A stretch of DNA of 64,000 nucleotides from Aminobacter carboxidus (lineage in GTDB: Bacteria > Pseudomonadota > Alphaproteobacteria > Rhizobiales > Rhizobiaceae), in assembly GCF_014863355.1 (NCBI RefSeq), contig NZ_JACZEP010000007.1, forward strand, positions 62,001 through 126,000, read 5' to 3'. Under the pieces are notes generated by a model that ran no database searches, was not told the origin of the DNA, and saw nothing but the letters and a program-made list of their open reading frames with translations. A program made the position numbers and the translations under genes. Shown here one piece after another: positions 55,132 through 63,329 of this stretch (position 1 is the stretch's first letter; each line of letters begins with the position of its first letter).

Positions 55132-55562
55132 CGCAAAAGCTCGCTTGTCTTGGTGGGTTCGGTAGAGACCGCGGCGACAACTTCGCCATGGTCGCGGCCG
55201 CTCTGGGCGATCAGCACTGTGCCGACGCAAATGAAGGCGATGCCGGCGATGCGCCAGGCATTCAGGTCTTCATGGAAGACGTAATAGGCAAACACCGCGA
55301 CCGCGACATAGGCCAGGCTGAGGAAGGGATAGGCGAAGCTGAGTTCGACCTTCGACAGCACATAGAGATGCGATGCCATCGAGATGACGAAGGTCAGTAG
55401 GCCCGCGAAGACCCAGGGGCTGAAGACGATCTGCAGGATCTTGATCAGCGGATTGGTGCCCTCGAAAGAAATTGGTCCAAGCGACATCATACCTTGCTTG
55501 AGCATCAACTGTGCCGCCGCATTGGTCATCACTGTGAAAAGGATGAAGATAATATATTTCAT
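55128..55562 (-). CDS. Small DMT/EamA-type membrane protein (putative lipid-sugar flippase)
   Basis: 144 residues with four hydrophobic helices (MKYIIFILFTVMTNAAAQLMLKQGMM, VFAGLLTFVISMASHLYVLSKVE, FAYPFLSLAYVAVAVFAYYVF, IAGIAFICVGTVLIA), the size of SMR/ArnE/ArnF-type proteins. A longer frame to 55583 was rejected since ATG 55562 starts at the first helix. Such proteins flip undecaprenyl-phosphate-linked sugars. The ATGA overlap with the SDR gene and its place in this operon support a flippase for the polyprenyl-phosphate pentose, in the way Rv3789-like proteins are proposed for mycobacteria, though it is not of the same family. Confidence 0.75.
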   Translation of the reverse strand: MKYIIFILFTVMTNAAAQLMLKQGMMSLGPISFEGTNPLIKILQIVFSPWVFAGLLTFVISMASHLYVLSKVELSFAYPFLSLAYVAVAVFAYYVFHEDLNAWRIAGIAFICVGTVLIAQSGRDHGEVVAAVSTEPTKTSELLR

Positions 55563-55667
55563 TGCTTTCTCCGTCCTTCGCACAACCTATCGAAAAGCTC
55601 CTGATATTCTGTGAAGCTTTCCAAGCAATTTGAACTTTTCCGCGCTTCTCTAACAAGCGCCGTTAGC

Positions 55668-57026
55668 CTATTCGGCCGCTTGCGCCGTCTCGCCATTGCG
55701 CCCACCCAGCCGGCCGGCGGTGCGTGCCCAGAAATCGGACATGAATGCCGGATCGCGCATCGCTTCGAGCCGCTGCCAGTCCGGGAACGAAGCGGCGAAT
55801 GTCTCGGCCGACATGCGCGCGTCCTTGTAGGGATTGACCGCGCCCCCCGCCGCAATGGTGATCCGGTCGAGTTCGGCAAGCAGTTCCAGCGTACGCCGGC
55901 CACGGTTCGGAAAATCCAACGTCAGCGTGTAGCCGGGGCGCGCGAAGGACAGCAGTGCCGGCGAGCGCTGGCTGCCAAAGCGCTTGAGCACCGTCAGGAA
56001 CGAGCCCTGCCCGGCGCATCGCGCCGCCGCCAGCAACGCCGGAATGGTCTCGCGGGCTACAGCCTCAGGCACGACGCTCTGGTGCTGGTACAGACCGGCC
56101 GGACCGTAGAGCCGGTTCCAGTCGGCGACACCGTCGAGCGGAAAGAAGAACTTCTGGTAGCCCGCCTGACTTTCCGTCAGGCGGCCGCGCCGCCAGCCAT
56201 AGGCGGCGTTGAAGAGCTTCAGGAACGGCCGGTTGAGCAAGGTCAGCGGCGGCTGGAACGGCACCGACAGTGTTGCTGTGCCGCGCTCTGCCGTCCGCGT
56301 GCCATAGGCCGCATGATTGCCCGAAAGCAGCAAACCGCGCCCGGTGTGCTTGCCGCCGGCCATCTGGTCGATCCAGGCCACCGCATATTCATTGTCGCGG
56401 TCGGCGGCCTCGGCGAGATCGAAATATTCGCCGAGATTGCCGAACGGCTTGACCGTCTCGGCGATGTCGAGCGACGCCACCCGCATCAGGCGGATGGCAG
56501 CGGACAGGATGATGCCGGTCAGCCCCATGCCGCCGATGGTCGCCCAGAACAGCCGGGCATTCTCCGCCGCCGAGCAGGCATAGGTGCGCCCGTCAGAGCG
56601 CAGCAGTGTCAGGCGCTCGACATGACAGCCAAAACTGCCGCGACGGTGGTGGTTCTTGCCATGCACGTCATTGGCGATGGCGCCGCCGAGCGTGACGAAT
56701 TGAGTGCCTGGAACAACTGCCGGGAAAAACCCATGTGGGGCGGCATAGGCGATGATGTCAGCCAGCATCACGCCGGCCTCGGCTTCGATCAGGCCGGTCT
56801 CGGCATTGAACGAAACGACGCGCTTGCGTGGCCGCATGTCGACGACGGCACCGGCGCTGTTCTGGCAACTGTCGCCATAGCTGCGGCCATTGCCATAGGC
56901 GAGAAGCGACCCGGCACGTGCCGTCCCGCCGGACATCAGCCTTGTTGCCTCGGCGATGTCGACGACCTGGCTTGCGCCCGCATTGGCGCGGCCAAAGCTC
57001 TGGTAGTCAGCCAGTCCCACGCTCAC
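55668..57026 (-). CDS. DprE1-like FAD-dependent oxidase
   Basis: 452 residues of the VAO-type FAD oxidoreductase family. The FAD region has LLAYGNGRSYGDSC and VPGTQFVTLGGAIANDVHGKNHHRRGSFG (HGKNHH at 122-127), close to the HGKNHH-x2-GSFG of mycobacterial DprE1. K401 in PYKDAR matches catalytic Lys418. At the place of DprE1 Cys387 (target of benzothiazinones) the residue is Thr369 (YTLTLDFP). It would oxidise the C2 hydroxyl of polyprenyl-phosphoryl ribose to a ketone. The ATGA overlap with the UbiA-HAD gene supports a joint pathway. Confidence 0.85.
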   Translation of the reverse strand: MSVGLADYQSFGRANAGASQVVDIAEATRLMSGGTARAGSLLAYGNGRSYGDSCQNSAGAVVDMRPRKRVVSFNAETGLIEAEAGVMLADIIAYAAPHGFFPAVVPGTQFVTLGGAIANDVHGKNHHRRGSFGCHVERLTLLRSDGRTYACSAAENARLFWATIGGMGLTGIILSAAIRLMRVASLDIAETVKPFGNLGEYFDLAEAADRDNEYAVAWIDQMAGGKHTGRGLLLSGNHAAYGTRTAERGTATLSVPFQPPLTLLNRPFLKLFNAAYGWRRGRLTESQAGYQKFFFPLDGVADWNRLYGPAGLYQHQSVVPEAVARETIPALLAAARCAGQGSFLTVLKRFGSQRSPALLSFARPGYTLTLDFPNRGRRTLELLAELDRITIAAGGAVNPYKDARMSAETFAASFPDWQRLEAMRDPAFMSDFWARTAGRLGGRNGETAQAAE

Positions 57027-58459
57027 AGTCCCGCCACCACGAGCAGCACCGCGCCGGCGAAAACGACGATCTGGCTGCGCCAGTCGCGGATGATGAAGAC
57101 GACCGGGTCGTCATGCAGTTCGTCGCGGCGCGCCAGGATCCAGATGCGCATGGTGAGATAGAGCACGATCGGTGCCAGCGGCCATACCATCCAGGGGTGT
57201 TCGTAGAGCTCACGCACCGCGCTGCTGTCGATGTAGAGCGCCAGGACCAGCGCCGAGGAAAACGCCGAAGCCATGCCGGCCTGGGCGACGACTTCCTGGT
57301 CCTCGATGCGGTAGCCGCGCCCGGCGATACGCTCGCCAACACTGAGGCTGGAGGAGCGTAGCTCGACATAGCGCTTCACCAGCGCCAGCGACAGGAAGAA
57401 GAAGATCGAAAAAGCGAGCAGCCAGAACGACACGTCCACGCCGGTGGCGGCAGCACCGGCCAGGATGCGCAGCGTATAGAGCCCCGCAAGCGTCAGCACG
57501 TCGAGCAGCAGCATGCGCTTGACCGAAAGCGAATAGGCGGTTGTTGCCACGAGATAGACCAGCAACACGCCGGCGAATTCGATTGTCGTGAAGGCTGCCG
57601 TGGCAAGGCTGATGACGAGTAGGATCGCGACCGACGCCAGTCCGAACGGGATTGACAGCCTGCCGCTGGCGAACGGCCGTTCGCGCTTGGTCGGATGCGC
57701 CCGATCCAGCGCCAGGTCGAAGAAATCGTTGACGATGTAAATGGCCGAAGCGGCAGCGCTGAACGAGATGAACGCCAGGATCGCTGGCACCAGCATCTCG
57801 GTATTGAAATATTTGTGCGCCAGCACCAGCGGCACGGCGATCAGCACGTTCTTGAGCCACTGGTGGACGCGCAACATCTTGCGCACGGTGCGCAGGTCGG
57901 ACTTCGGCGTCTCGATCAGTTCGGACTGGTGCCTCGCCTGCCAGCGCGCGGCGGCGCGATCGGGCGCAACGACGATCGCATCGCGCGCCGCATCGAACAC
58001 CTTGAGGTCGTGGCGGCTGTTGCCAGCATAGTCGAAGCCGCCGTCGCCATAGGCTTCCACCAGCGCCTTGCGCTTGCGTTCGGCAGTCAGGTTTTCACCG
58101 CCGTCGCTGGCGAGTACCGCGTCGAACAGGCCGAGATGGCGTGCAATGGCTTCGGCAAACTTGCGTGGCGTGCCGGTGGCAAGGACGAGCTTGCGGCCAT
58201 TGGCCTGCTCTTCGCGCAGGCGTTTCAGCACTTCCGGCCGGTAAGGCAAGGTTGCCGGGTCGATGTCGACCGCTGCCGCAATTGCCTGCTTGAGACGCGC
58301 GGGCCCCTTGAGCAGCCAGAACGGCACCATGAAGATGGTGAGCGGATTCTTCTTGAGAAGGGCGAACAGTCCCTCCCACAACAAATCGCTGGCGATCAGC
58401 GTGCCGTCGAGATCGACCGCCAGTGGTACAGCCTTGTTGTCTGAACGCGCATCCATCAA
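57023..58459 (-). CDS. HAD-UbiA fusion, polyprenyl-phosphate phosphoribosyltransferase-like
   Basis: 478 residues in two parts. Residues 10-185 are a HAD phosphatase with D16-x-D18-G-T and ATGTP. Residues about 195-478 are a UbiA prenyltransferase with N244-D245-FF-D248 and LDRAHPTKRERPFASG (251-266), the form seen in decaprenyl-phosphate phosphoribosyltransferase (Rv3806c type: NDxxDxxxDRxHPTKRxRPIA). The fusion would link 5-phosphoribose to a polyprenyl phosphate and remove its 5-phosphate, two steps done by separate proteins in mycobacteria. Azorhizobium NoeC, used for arabinose on Nod factor, is a similar protein from memory. It is first in the operon. Confidence 0.83.
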   Translation of the reverse strand: MMDARSDNKAVPLAVDLDGTLIASDLLWEGLFALLKKNPLTIFMVPFWLLKGPARLKQAIAAAVDIDPATLPYRPEVLKRLREEQANGRKLVLATGTPRKFAEAIARHLGLFDAVLASDGGENLTAERKRKALVEAYGDGGFDYAGNSRHDLKVFDAARDAIVVAPDRAAARWQARHQSELIETPKSDLRTVRKMLRVHQWLKNVLIAVPLVLAHKYFNTEMLVPAILAFISFSAAASAIYIVNDFFDLALDRAHPTKRERPFASGRLSIPFGLASVAILLVISLATAAFTTIEFAGVLLVYLVATTAYSLSVKRMLLLDVLTLAGLYTLRILAGAAATGVDVSFWLLAFSIFFFLSLALVKRYVELRSSSLSVGERIAGRGYRIEDQEVVAQAGMASAFSSALVLALYIDSSAVRELYEHPWMVWPLAPIVLYLTMRIWILARRDELHDDPVVFIIRDWRSQIVVFAGAVLLVVAGL

Positions 58460-58617
58460 ACTGCCTGCCCTGCCCCTTGCCGGACGGCGTGAACCTTCCG
58501 GACCCCTTGCCGCTATAACGAGGGACCGGGTTCCGGATGGTTAAGGTCGAGGCCGAATGCTAAACGAGCACCAGTCATTTCGCTAGTCATGCTTAAGCAG
58601 ACGTTAGCAGAATGCAG

Positions 58618-58645
58618 AAAAGGCCGAGCAGATGCCCGGCCTTTT
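58618..58645 (-). terminator. Intrinsic terminator
   Basis: AAAAGGCCG/CGGCCTTTT with a 10-base loop, 29 bases past the stop of the small exported protein gene on the minus strand. Confidence 0.85.
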
Positions 58646-58673
58646 CGATCATTAGCCAGCGCGTTGGCCAGCT

Positions 58674-58940
58674 TTACTTGATGCGGGCGACGCCGCCCGA
58701 AATCTCTACTGTTTCACCACCGGTCAGCGCTTCGCGGTCGCCATTGGGCAAGGTCACGAAGCAGCCACTCGAACAGAACTCGACCGTTTCGCCGGCGGCA
58801 AGGGAAAGCTCCGTCTTGGAACCACCTTCCGTGACGATCAGGGTCCGCGGTTCGGCATCGAGGTTTACCGCGCTTGCAGCATGCGCAGCACCCGACATTG
58901 CCAGGACCAGCACGCCTGCGGCGACAAGAAACCTTTTCAT
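58674..58940 (-). CDS. Small exported protein
   Basis: 88 residues with a signal peptide (MKRFLVAAGVLVLAMSGAAHA). The mature 67 residues are beta-rich (PRTLIVTEGGSKTELSLAAGETVEFCSSGCFVTLPNGDREALTGGETVEISGGVARIK) with a C-x3-C pair that could hold a disulfide. It is not recognised. It resembles the short periplasmic proteins common in Mesorhizobium. It has its own terminator. The function is unknown. Confidence 0.72.
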   Translation of the reverse strand: MKRFLVAAGVLVLAMSGAAHAASAVNLDAEPRTLIVTEGGSKTELSLAAGETVEFCSSGCFVTLPNGDREALTGGETVEISGGVARIK

Positions 58941-59077
58941 TAGCACTCGGTGTTTCCACCGCCCCTGTTCATCTCTGCAAGGCATTTTCGCCGTTTGCAT
59001 GGGAGCTTATATGAGTTTGAAGCTGAACGGCAACTGAATGCCTTGTTCATGCCATAATTGGCCAATGGGCCTTGCCG

Positions 59078-61561
59078 TCATTCCGGATCGGGCTTTTTGG
59101 ACCTTCCAGGCTTGCGGCCGGCCGCGGCTTGAGCCGCGCGCTTGCTGCGCGCTTCCTCGAGTTCAGCCACCTGAGCCTCGACCTGTTCGTCGTCGGCAGG
59201 CCATTTTTCGGCCGGCTTGACGTCATGCGCACGGGCCGTCGAAGGGATGGCGATGTTCTCGCGTTCGAACGCTTCAAGCACGGCGAAGCGGACATCGTTC
59301 TGGACGGTGTTGCTGCCGAGGAGGTCGGCCAGGAAGAACCGCATCTCGAACTCCAGTGCCGCCGGGCCGAAATTGGCGAAGAGCACGAAAGGCTCCGGGT
59401 TCTTCAGCACCATCGGATGCGATCGCACGATGTCGAGCATGATCTCGTGGGCCCGCTTGGCGTCTGAATCGTAGGCAACGCCGATCTTTATGTCGACGCG
59501 TCCGAGCTTATTGCGGTGGGTCCAGTTGCCGACCGCGCTGTTGATCAGGTCCGAATTGGGCAGGATCACCGACTGGCGCTGGAAGGTTTCGATCTCGGTG
59601 GCGCGCACGCTGATCTTCTTGACCGTGCCCGACACGGCACCCGCGACGATCCAGTCGCCGACCTTGAACGGCCGCTCGGCAAGAAGGATCAGGCCCGAAA
59701 CAAAGTTCGACACCACATTCTGCAAGCCGAAACCGATACCGAGGGAAAGCGCACCGGCAACGAGCGCGAGGTTGGAAAGGTCGATGCCGGCAGCCGAAAC
59801 CGCGATCAGTCCGGCGATCGCCACGCCGGCATAGCCGACGGCGAGACGGATCGAATTGCGCACGCCGGCGTCGACCTTGCCGCGCGCCATGACCGAGCCG
59901 TCGAGCCAGCCCTGGAACCAGCGCGTCACGAAATAACCGACGGCAAACACCATGACGCCCGACAAAAGGCCGGCGGGCGAGAAGGTGAGGCTGCCGATCT
60001 GGAAGCCTGAGCCGATACGGTAGAGCCAGGTGATCATGTCGCCGGGCTGGAATCCCCAGGTAAACAGGATCAGCGGCACGCCGACGATCAAAACGATCAG
60101 GTTGATGACCATGCTGGCGACGAGGCCAAGCTGGTCGAGCGTCGCATCGTCGAGAGTGAACATCCGCTTGATGCGCCGGCCAACCGTCGTCTTGATGAAT
60201 GCATCTTCCTCGTTGATCGCCTGTGACGACAGGAAGCCGATATACATGGTCGCCAGGATCGTGCCGGTAATGACGATCTGCTGCGACACGAAACGCGCAA
60301 GCCCGATGTAGCCCAGCAGCGCCGCAGCGATCGTGACGCCGCCAAGGGTAAGCACGATGTAGCGGAAGAGGCGCGGCCACGGCTTCGGATGGCCTTCTTC
60401 GTCAACGAACGGCTTGACCAAGCCGATCAGGATCACCAGCACGCCGATCACCACCGTCGAAGTCAGCGCCTCGCCGACGGTCAACGCCAGCGGCGATCCC
60501 ATCACCCGGTAGACCGAGCTCAGGAAATAATCGAGGCCGGTGAAGAAGGCGGTCGCCGTGATCAGCAGCATCAGCCAGCGCGCCGCGCCGCTTTCGACCG
60601 GGATCAGCCGCCATTTGGGTAGCCTGGGCGACAGCACGGCCATGCCAAGGCGCGACACGAAAAAGACGATGGCAATGACGTAGAACAGCGACCACAGCAT
60701 CGCGCCGATGTCGCCGCGCAGCACCTCGAAATAGTCGAACAGGTAGTAGGTGACGCCAAGGAACACGACCAGCGCCGTCGACTGCATGAAGGTCGACCAG
60801 AAGGCGACCGAAAGCCTGCTGAGGTAGGACGGCTCCTCTACCCTGCCGTCGGGCTCGAACATCCGCCCGAACATGCGCCGGCCGCCGATGATGATGACCG
60901 CTGCCGCGCCTAGTGCGAAGAACGTGGCCGCGAGCATCGACTGGAGCTTGAAGCTGGAAACGAAACGAACCCACGATGCGACTGTGCGATAAAGGTCATT
61001 CATCTCCGTCTTGAAGGCGTCGACGACCTCCGATCCCAGAGCGAAATTGATCTGGTAGCGCTTGGTCAGCAGATTCTGGAACAGGTCACGGCGTATCTCG
61101 GTAATCTGGCTGATCAGCTTGTCGATGCGGATCGACAGGTTCTCGGCAACGCCGAGCACGGCATTGATTTCGGTTTTCTCCGCGTTCAGCTTCTCGCGCT
61201 CGCTGGTCACGACAGCGGGCTCGGCCGGCTGGCCCTCGGGCGGCGGCTTGCCAAGCTGCTCCAGCCGGGTGTTGATCTCCGTCAGTCGTGGACGGAAAGC
61301 GACGCCGCTTTGCAGCAGTTCACGCGACAGTTGCTCGAGCTGCAGGCGGATTTCGACGAGACCGGCATCGTCTTCGGCACTCAGCTCCATTTTCTTCTGC
61401 AGCGCGTCGGTCTTGGCGGCAAGGCTGGAGATGACCTCCTGCTGGTCTGAGACGACACCTGCCGGCGCTTTGCCGACATCCTGCGCTGCGGCCTGCGCCA
61501 CAAGCACGGCCATGAAGATGAACAGGGTGGCAGCAATGCGCCGGGCTGTAGAAAAAAGCAT
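59078..61561 (-). CDS. Large MscS-family mechanosensitive channel (DUF3772 type)
   Basis: 827 residues. A signal peptide (MLFSTARRIAATLFIFMAVLVAQAAAQ) leads into a coiled periplasmic domain of about 170 residues (DUF3772-like, rich in EQL, RLEQLGK). About ten membrane helices follow, then the MscS pore/beta domain: LSLGIGFGLQNVVSNFVSGLILLAERPFKVGDWIVAGAVSGTVKKISVRATEIETFQRQSVILPNSDLIN. The Gly/Ala-rich pore helix includes ALVAGALSLGIGFGLQ. It would release solutes on osmotic downshock, in keeping with an osmolyte-handling (betaine) cell. It is a single gene. Confidence 0.88.
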   Translation of the reverse strand: MLFSTARRIAATLFIFMAVLVAQAAAQDVGKAPAGVVSDQQEVISSLAAKTDALQKKMELSAEDDAGLVEIRLQLEQLSRELLQSGVAFRPRLTEINTRLEQLGKPPPEGQPAEPAVVTSEREKLNAEKTEINAVLGVAENLSIRIDKLISQITEIRRDLFQNLLTKRYQINFALGSEVVDAFKTEMNDLYRTVASWVRFVSSFKLQSMLAATFFALGAAAVIIIGGRRMFGRMFEPDGRVEEPSYLSRLSVAFWSTFMQSTALVVFLGVTYYLFDYFEVLRGDIGAMLWSLFYVIAIVFFVSRLGMAVLSPRLPKWRLIPVESGAARWLMLLITATAFFTGLDYFLSSVYRVMGSPLALTVGEALTSTVVIGVLVILIGLVKPFVDEEGHPKPWPRLFRYIVLTLGGVTIAAALLGYIGLARFVSQQIVITGTILATMYIGFLSSQAINEEDAFIKTTVGRRIKRMFTLDDATLDQLGLVASMVINLIVLIVGVPLILFTWGFQPGDMITWLYRIGSGFQIGSLTFSPAGLLSGVMVFAVGYFVTRWFQGWLDGSVMARGKVDAGVRNSIRLAVGYAGVAIAGLIAVSAAGIDLSNLALVAGALSLGIGFGLQNVVSNFVSGLILLAERPFKVGDWIVAGAVSGTVKKISVRATEIETFQRQSVILPNSDLINSAVGNWTHRNKLGRVDIKIGVAYDSDAKRAHEIMLDIVRSHPMVLKNPEPFVLFANFGPAALEFEMRFFLADLLGSNTVQNDVRFAVLEAFERENIAIPSTARAHDVKPAEKWPADDEQVEAQVAELEEARSKRAAQAAAGRKPGRSKKPDPE

Positions 61562-61757
61562 GATTTGTCAGCGACTCACGGCCTGATTGCCGAATGAAAA
61601 GGCAAGCTATTGATAAAGACGCGCATCCTGCCGGGCAAGCCGATGCGCACTGGCCCATGGGAAAGTCGGCCTGACGAAAAACAATGGCGGAATATTGGCT
61701 TGATCGAAGCGAAGCTGCCTGTAGTGTCCCCGCGCAGCCTGAAGGATGACATGAAGT

Positions 61758-63017
61758 ATGGCGGAATATTCGGCCTTTTCGCTTCTCAAGAACGCGCTCA
61801 GCGGCAACCGTGACTGGAAGCCGGCATGGCGCAAGCCGAGCCCCAAGGCCTCTTATGATGTCATCATCATCGGCGGTGGCGGCCACGGACTGTCGACGGC
61901 CTATTACCTCGCCAAGGAGTTCGGCATCACAAATGTTGCCGTGCTGGAAAAGGGCTATCTCGGCTCCGGCAATGTCGGCCGCAACACCACCGCCGTCCGC
62001 TCCAACTACCTGTTGCCGCAGAACACGCGCTTCTACGAACACTCGATGAAGATGTGGGAGAACCTCTCCCATGACCTCAACTACAACGTCATGTTCTCGC
62101 AGCGCGGCGTGCTGAACCTCGCCCACACGCCCGGCCAGCTCGACGATCTCGCCCGCAAGGGCAATGCCATGCGCCACCTTGGCGTCGATGCCGAACTGAT
62201 GACACCAGTCGAGATCGGCCGCCGTGTTCCCGGGCTCGATATGTCGCAACAGGCGCGATTCCCGATCTATGGCGGGCTGATGCAGGAACGCGCCGGCACC
62301 GCCCGCCACGACGCGGTCGCCTGGGGCTATGCCCGTGGTGCTGACCGCCGCGGTGTCGACATCATCGAAAATTGCGAAGTCACCGGTTTCCTGCGCGACG
62401 GCGACCGGGTCACCGGCGTCTCGACCAGTCGCGGCGATATCCGCGCCAAGAAGGTTGCCGTCGCCGTCGCCGGCAGCACCGGGCGGGTGATGCAGCTTGC
62501 CGGCATCGACCGCATGCCGATCGAGAGCCATGTCCTGCAGGCTTTCGTGTCGGAATCGCTGAAGCCGTTCCTCGACACCGTGCTGACCTTCGGCATGGGC
62601 CACTTCTATGTCGGCCAGTCCGACAAGGGCGGTCTCGTCTATGGCGGCGACCTCGACGGCTACAATTCCTACGCCCAACGCGGCAGCCTGCCCATCGTCG
62701 AGGAAGTGATGAGCGAGATGCTGGCGCTGTTCCCTTCGCTGGCACCCGTGCGCGTGCTGCGCTCATGGGGCGGGGTCTGCGACATGTCGATGGATGGCTC
62801 GCCGATTATCACCACCGGCCCCTTGCCCGGCATGTATCTCAATTGCGGCTGGTGCTACGGCGGCTTCAAGGCAACGCCTGCCTCCGGCTTCTGCTTTGCC
62901 CACACCATCGCCAAGGACGCACCGCATGAGTTCAACGCGCCCTTCACGCTCGACCGTTTCAGCCGTGGCACCGTCATCGACGACAAGGGCCAGGGTCCGA
63001 CGCCACGGATGCATTAG
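61758..63017 (+). CDS. soxB: Sarcosine oxidase beta subunit
   Basis: 419 residues, the usual length for SoxB of heterotetrameric sarcosine oxidase. The FAD-binding motif is IIIGGGGHGLSTAYYLA (36-52), followed by GYLGSGNVGRNTTAVRSNYLLP, typical of SoxB. The C-terminal FGMGHFYVGQSDKGGLVYGGDLDGYNSYAQRGSLP and GPLPGMYLNCGWCYGGFKATPASG complete the DAO fold. With FMN and NAD partners it oxidises sarcosine to glycine, passing formaldehyde or methylene-THF. It starts the soxBDA operon, 12 bases before soxD. This would be the final step of betaine demethylation. Confidence 0.93.
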   Translation: MAEYSAFSLLKNALSGNRDWKPAWRKPSPKASYDVIIIGGGGHGLSTAYYLAKEFGITNVAVLEKGYLGSGNVGRNTTAVRSNYLLPQNTRFYEHSMKMWENLSHDLNYNVMFSQRGVLNLAHTPGQLDDLARKGNAMRHLGVDAELMTPVEIGRRVPGLDMSQQARFPIYGGLMQERAGTARHDAVAWGYARGADRRGVDIIENCEVTGFLRDGDRVTGVSTSRGDIRAKKVAVAVAGSTGRVMQLAGIDRMPIESHVLQAFVSESLKPFLDTVLTFGMGHFYVGQSDKGGLVYGGDLDGYNSYAQRGSLPIVEEVMSEMLALFPSLAPVRVLRSWGGVCDMSMDGSPIITTGPLPGMYLNCGWCYGGFKATPASGFCFAHTIAKDAPHEFNAPFTLDRFSRGTVIDDKGQGPTPRMH

Positions 63018-63029
63018 GGGCCTGATGTC

Positions 63030-63329
63030 ATGTTGATCACCTGCCCCTATTGCGGCCCGCGCGACGTCTCCGAATTCGCCTACCAGGGCGACGGCAACCG
63101 CACCCGCCCCGATCCGGCTTCGACCGATTCCGAGGCGTGGAACGCCTATGTCTATGATCGGCTGAACCCGGCTGGCATTCACAACGAGATCTGGCAGCAC
63201 GCCGGCGGCTGCCGCGTCCATCTCGCTGTCGTCCGCGACACGCTCACCCATGAAATCTCAAGCGTGCGCTTTGCACGCGAACATGGGACACCGACGCACA
63301 GCCGACGCAACCATGGAGCCAAGGCATGA
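63030..63329 (+). CDS. soxD: Sarcosine oxidase delta subunit
   Basis: 99 residues. Zinc ligands C5 and C8 (CPYCGPRDVSEF), H57 and C61 (WQHAGGCRVH) are all in place. R-P-D-P-A and W-N-A-Y-V-Y-D-R-L-N-P-A-G are typical of SoxD. It is the small zinc subunit that bridges the alpha and beta subunits. It ends with an ATGA overlap to soxA. The tail HGTPTHSRRNHGAKA is normal for the family. Confidence 0.93.
   Translation: MLITCPYCGPRDVSEFAYQGDGNRTRPDPASTDSEAWNAYVYDRLNPAGIHNEIWQHAGGCRVHLAVVRDTLTHEISSVRFAREHGTPTHSRRNHGAKA

Noticed and set aside
52640-55189. Single 849-codon minus-strand frame
   Set aside because: Only its last 490 residues are the aminotransferase. The front part overlaps the SDR gene in another frame and is low complexity, so it is a chance in-frame extension and not a fusion protein.
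54139-55284. Plus-strand frame of 381 codons
   Set aside because: Antisense to the SDR and membrane-protein genes, which have clear motifs.
61610-61813. Small gene upstream of soxB
   Set aside because: The 67-codon frame overlaps the soxB start by 56 bases, has no ribosome site and encodes a composition typical of noncoding sequence.
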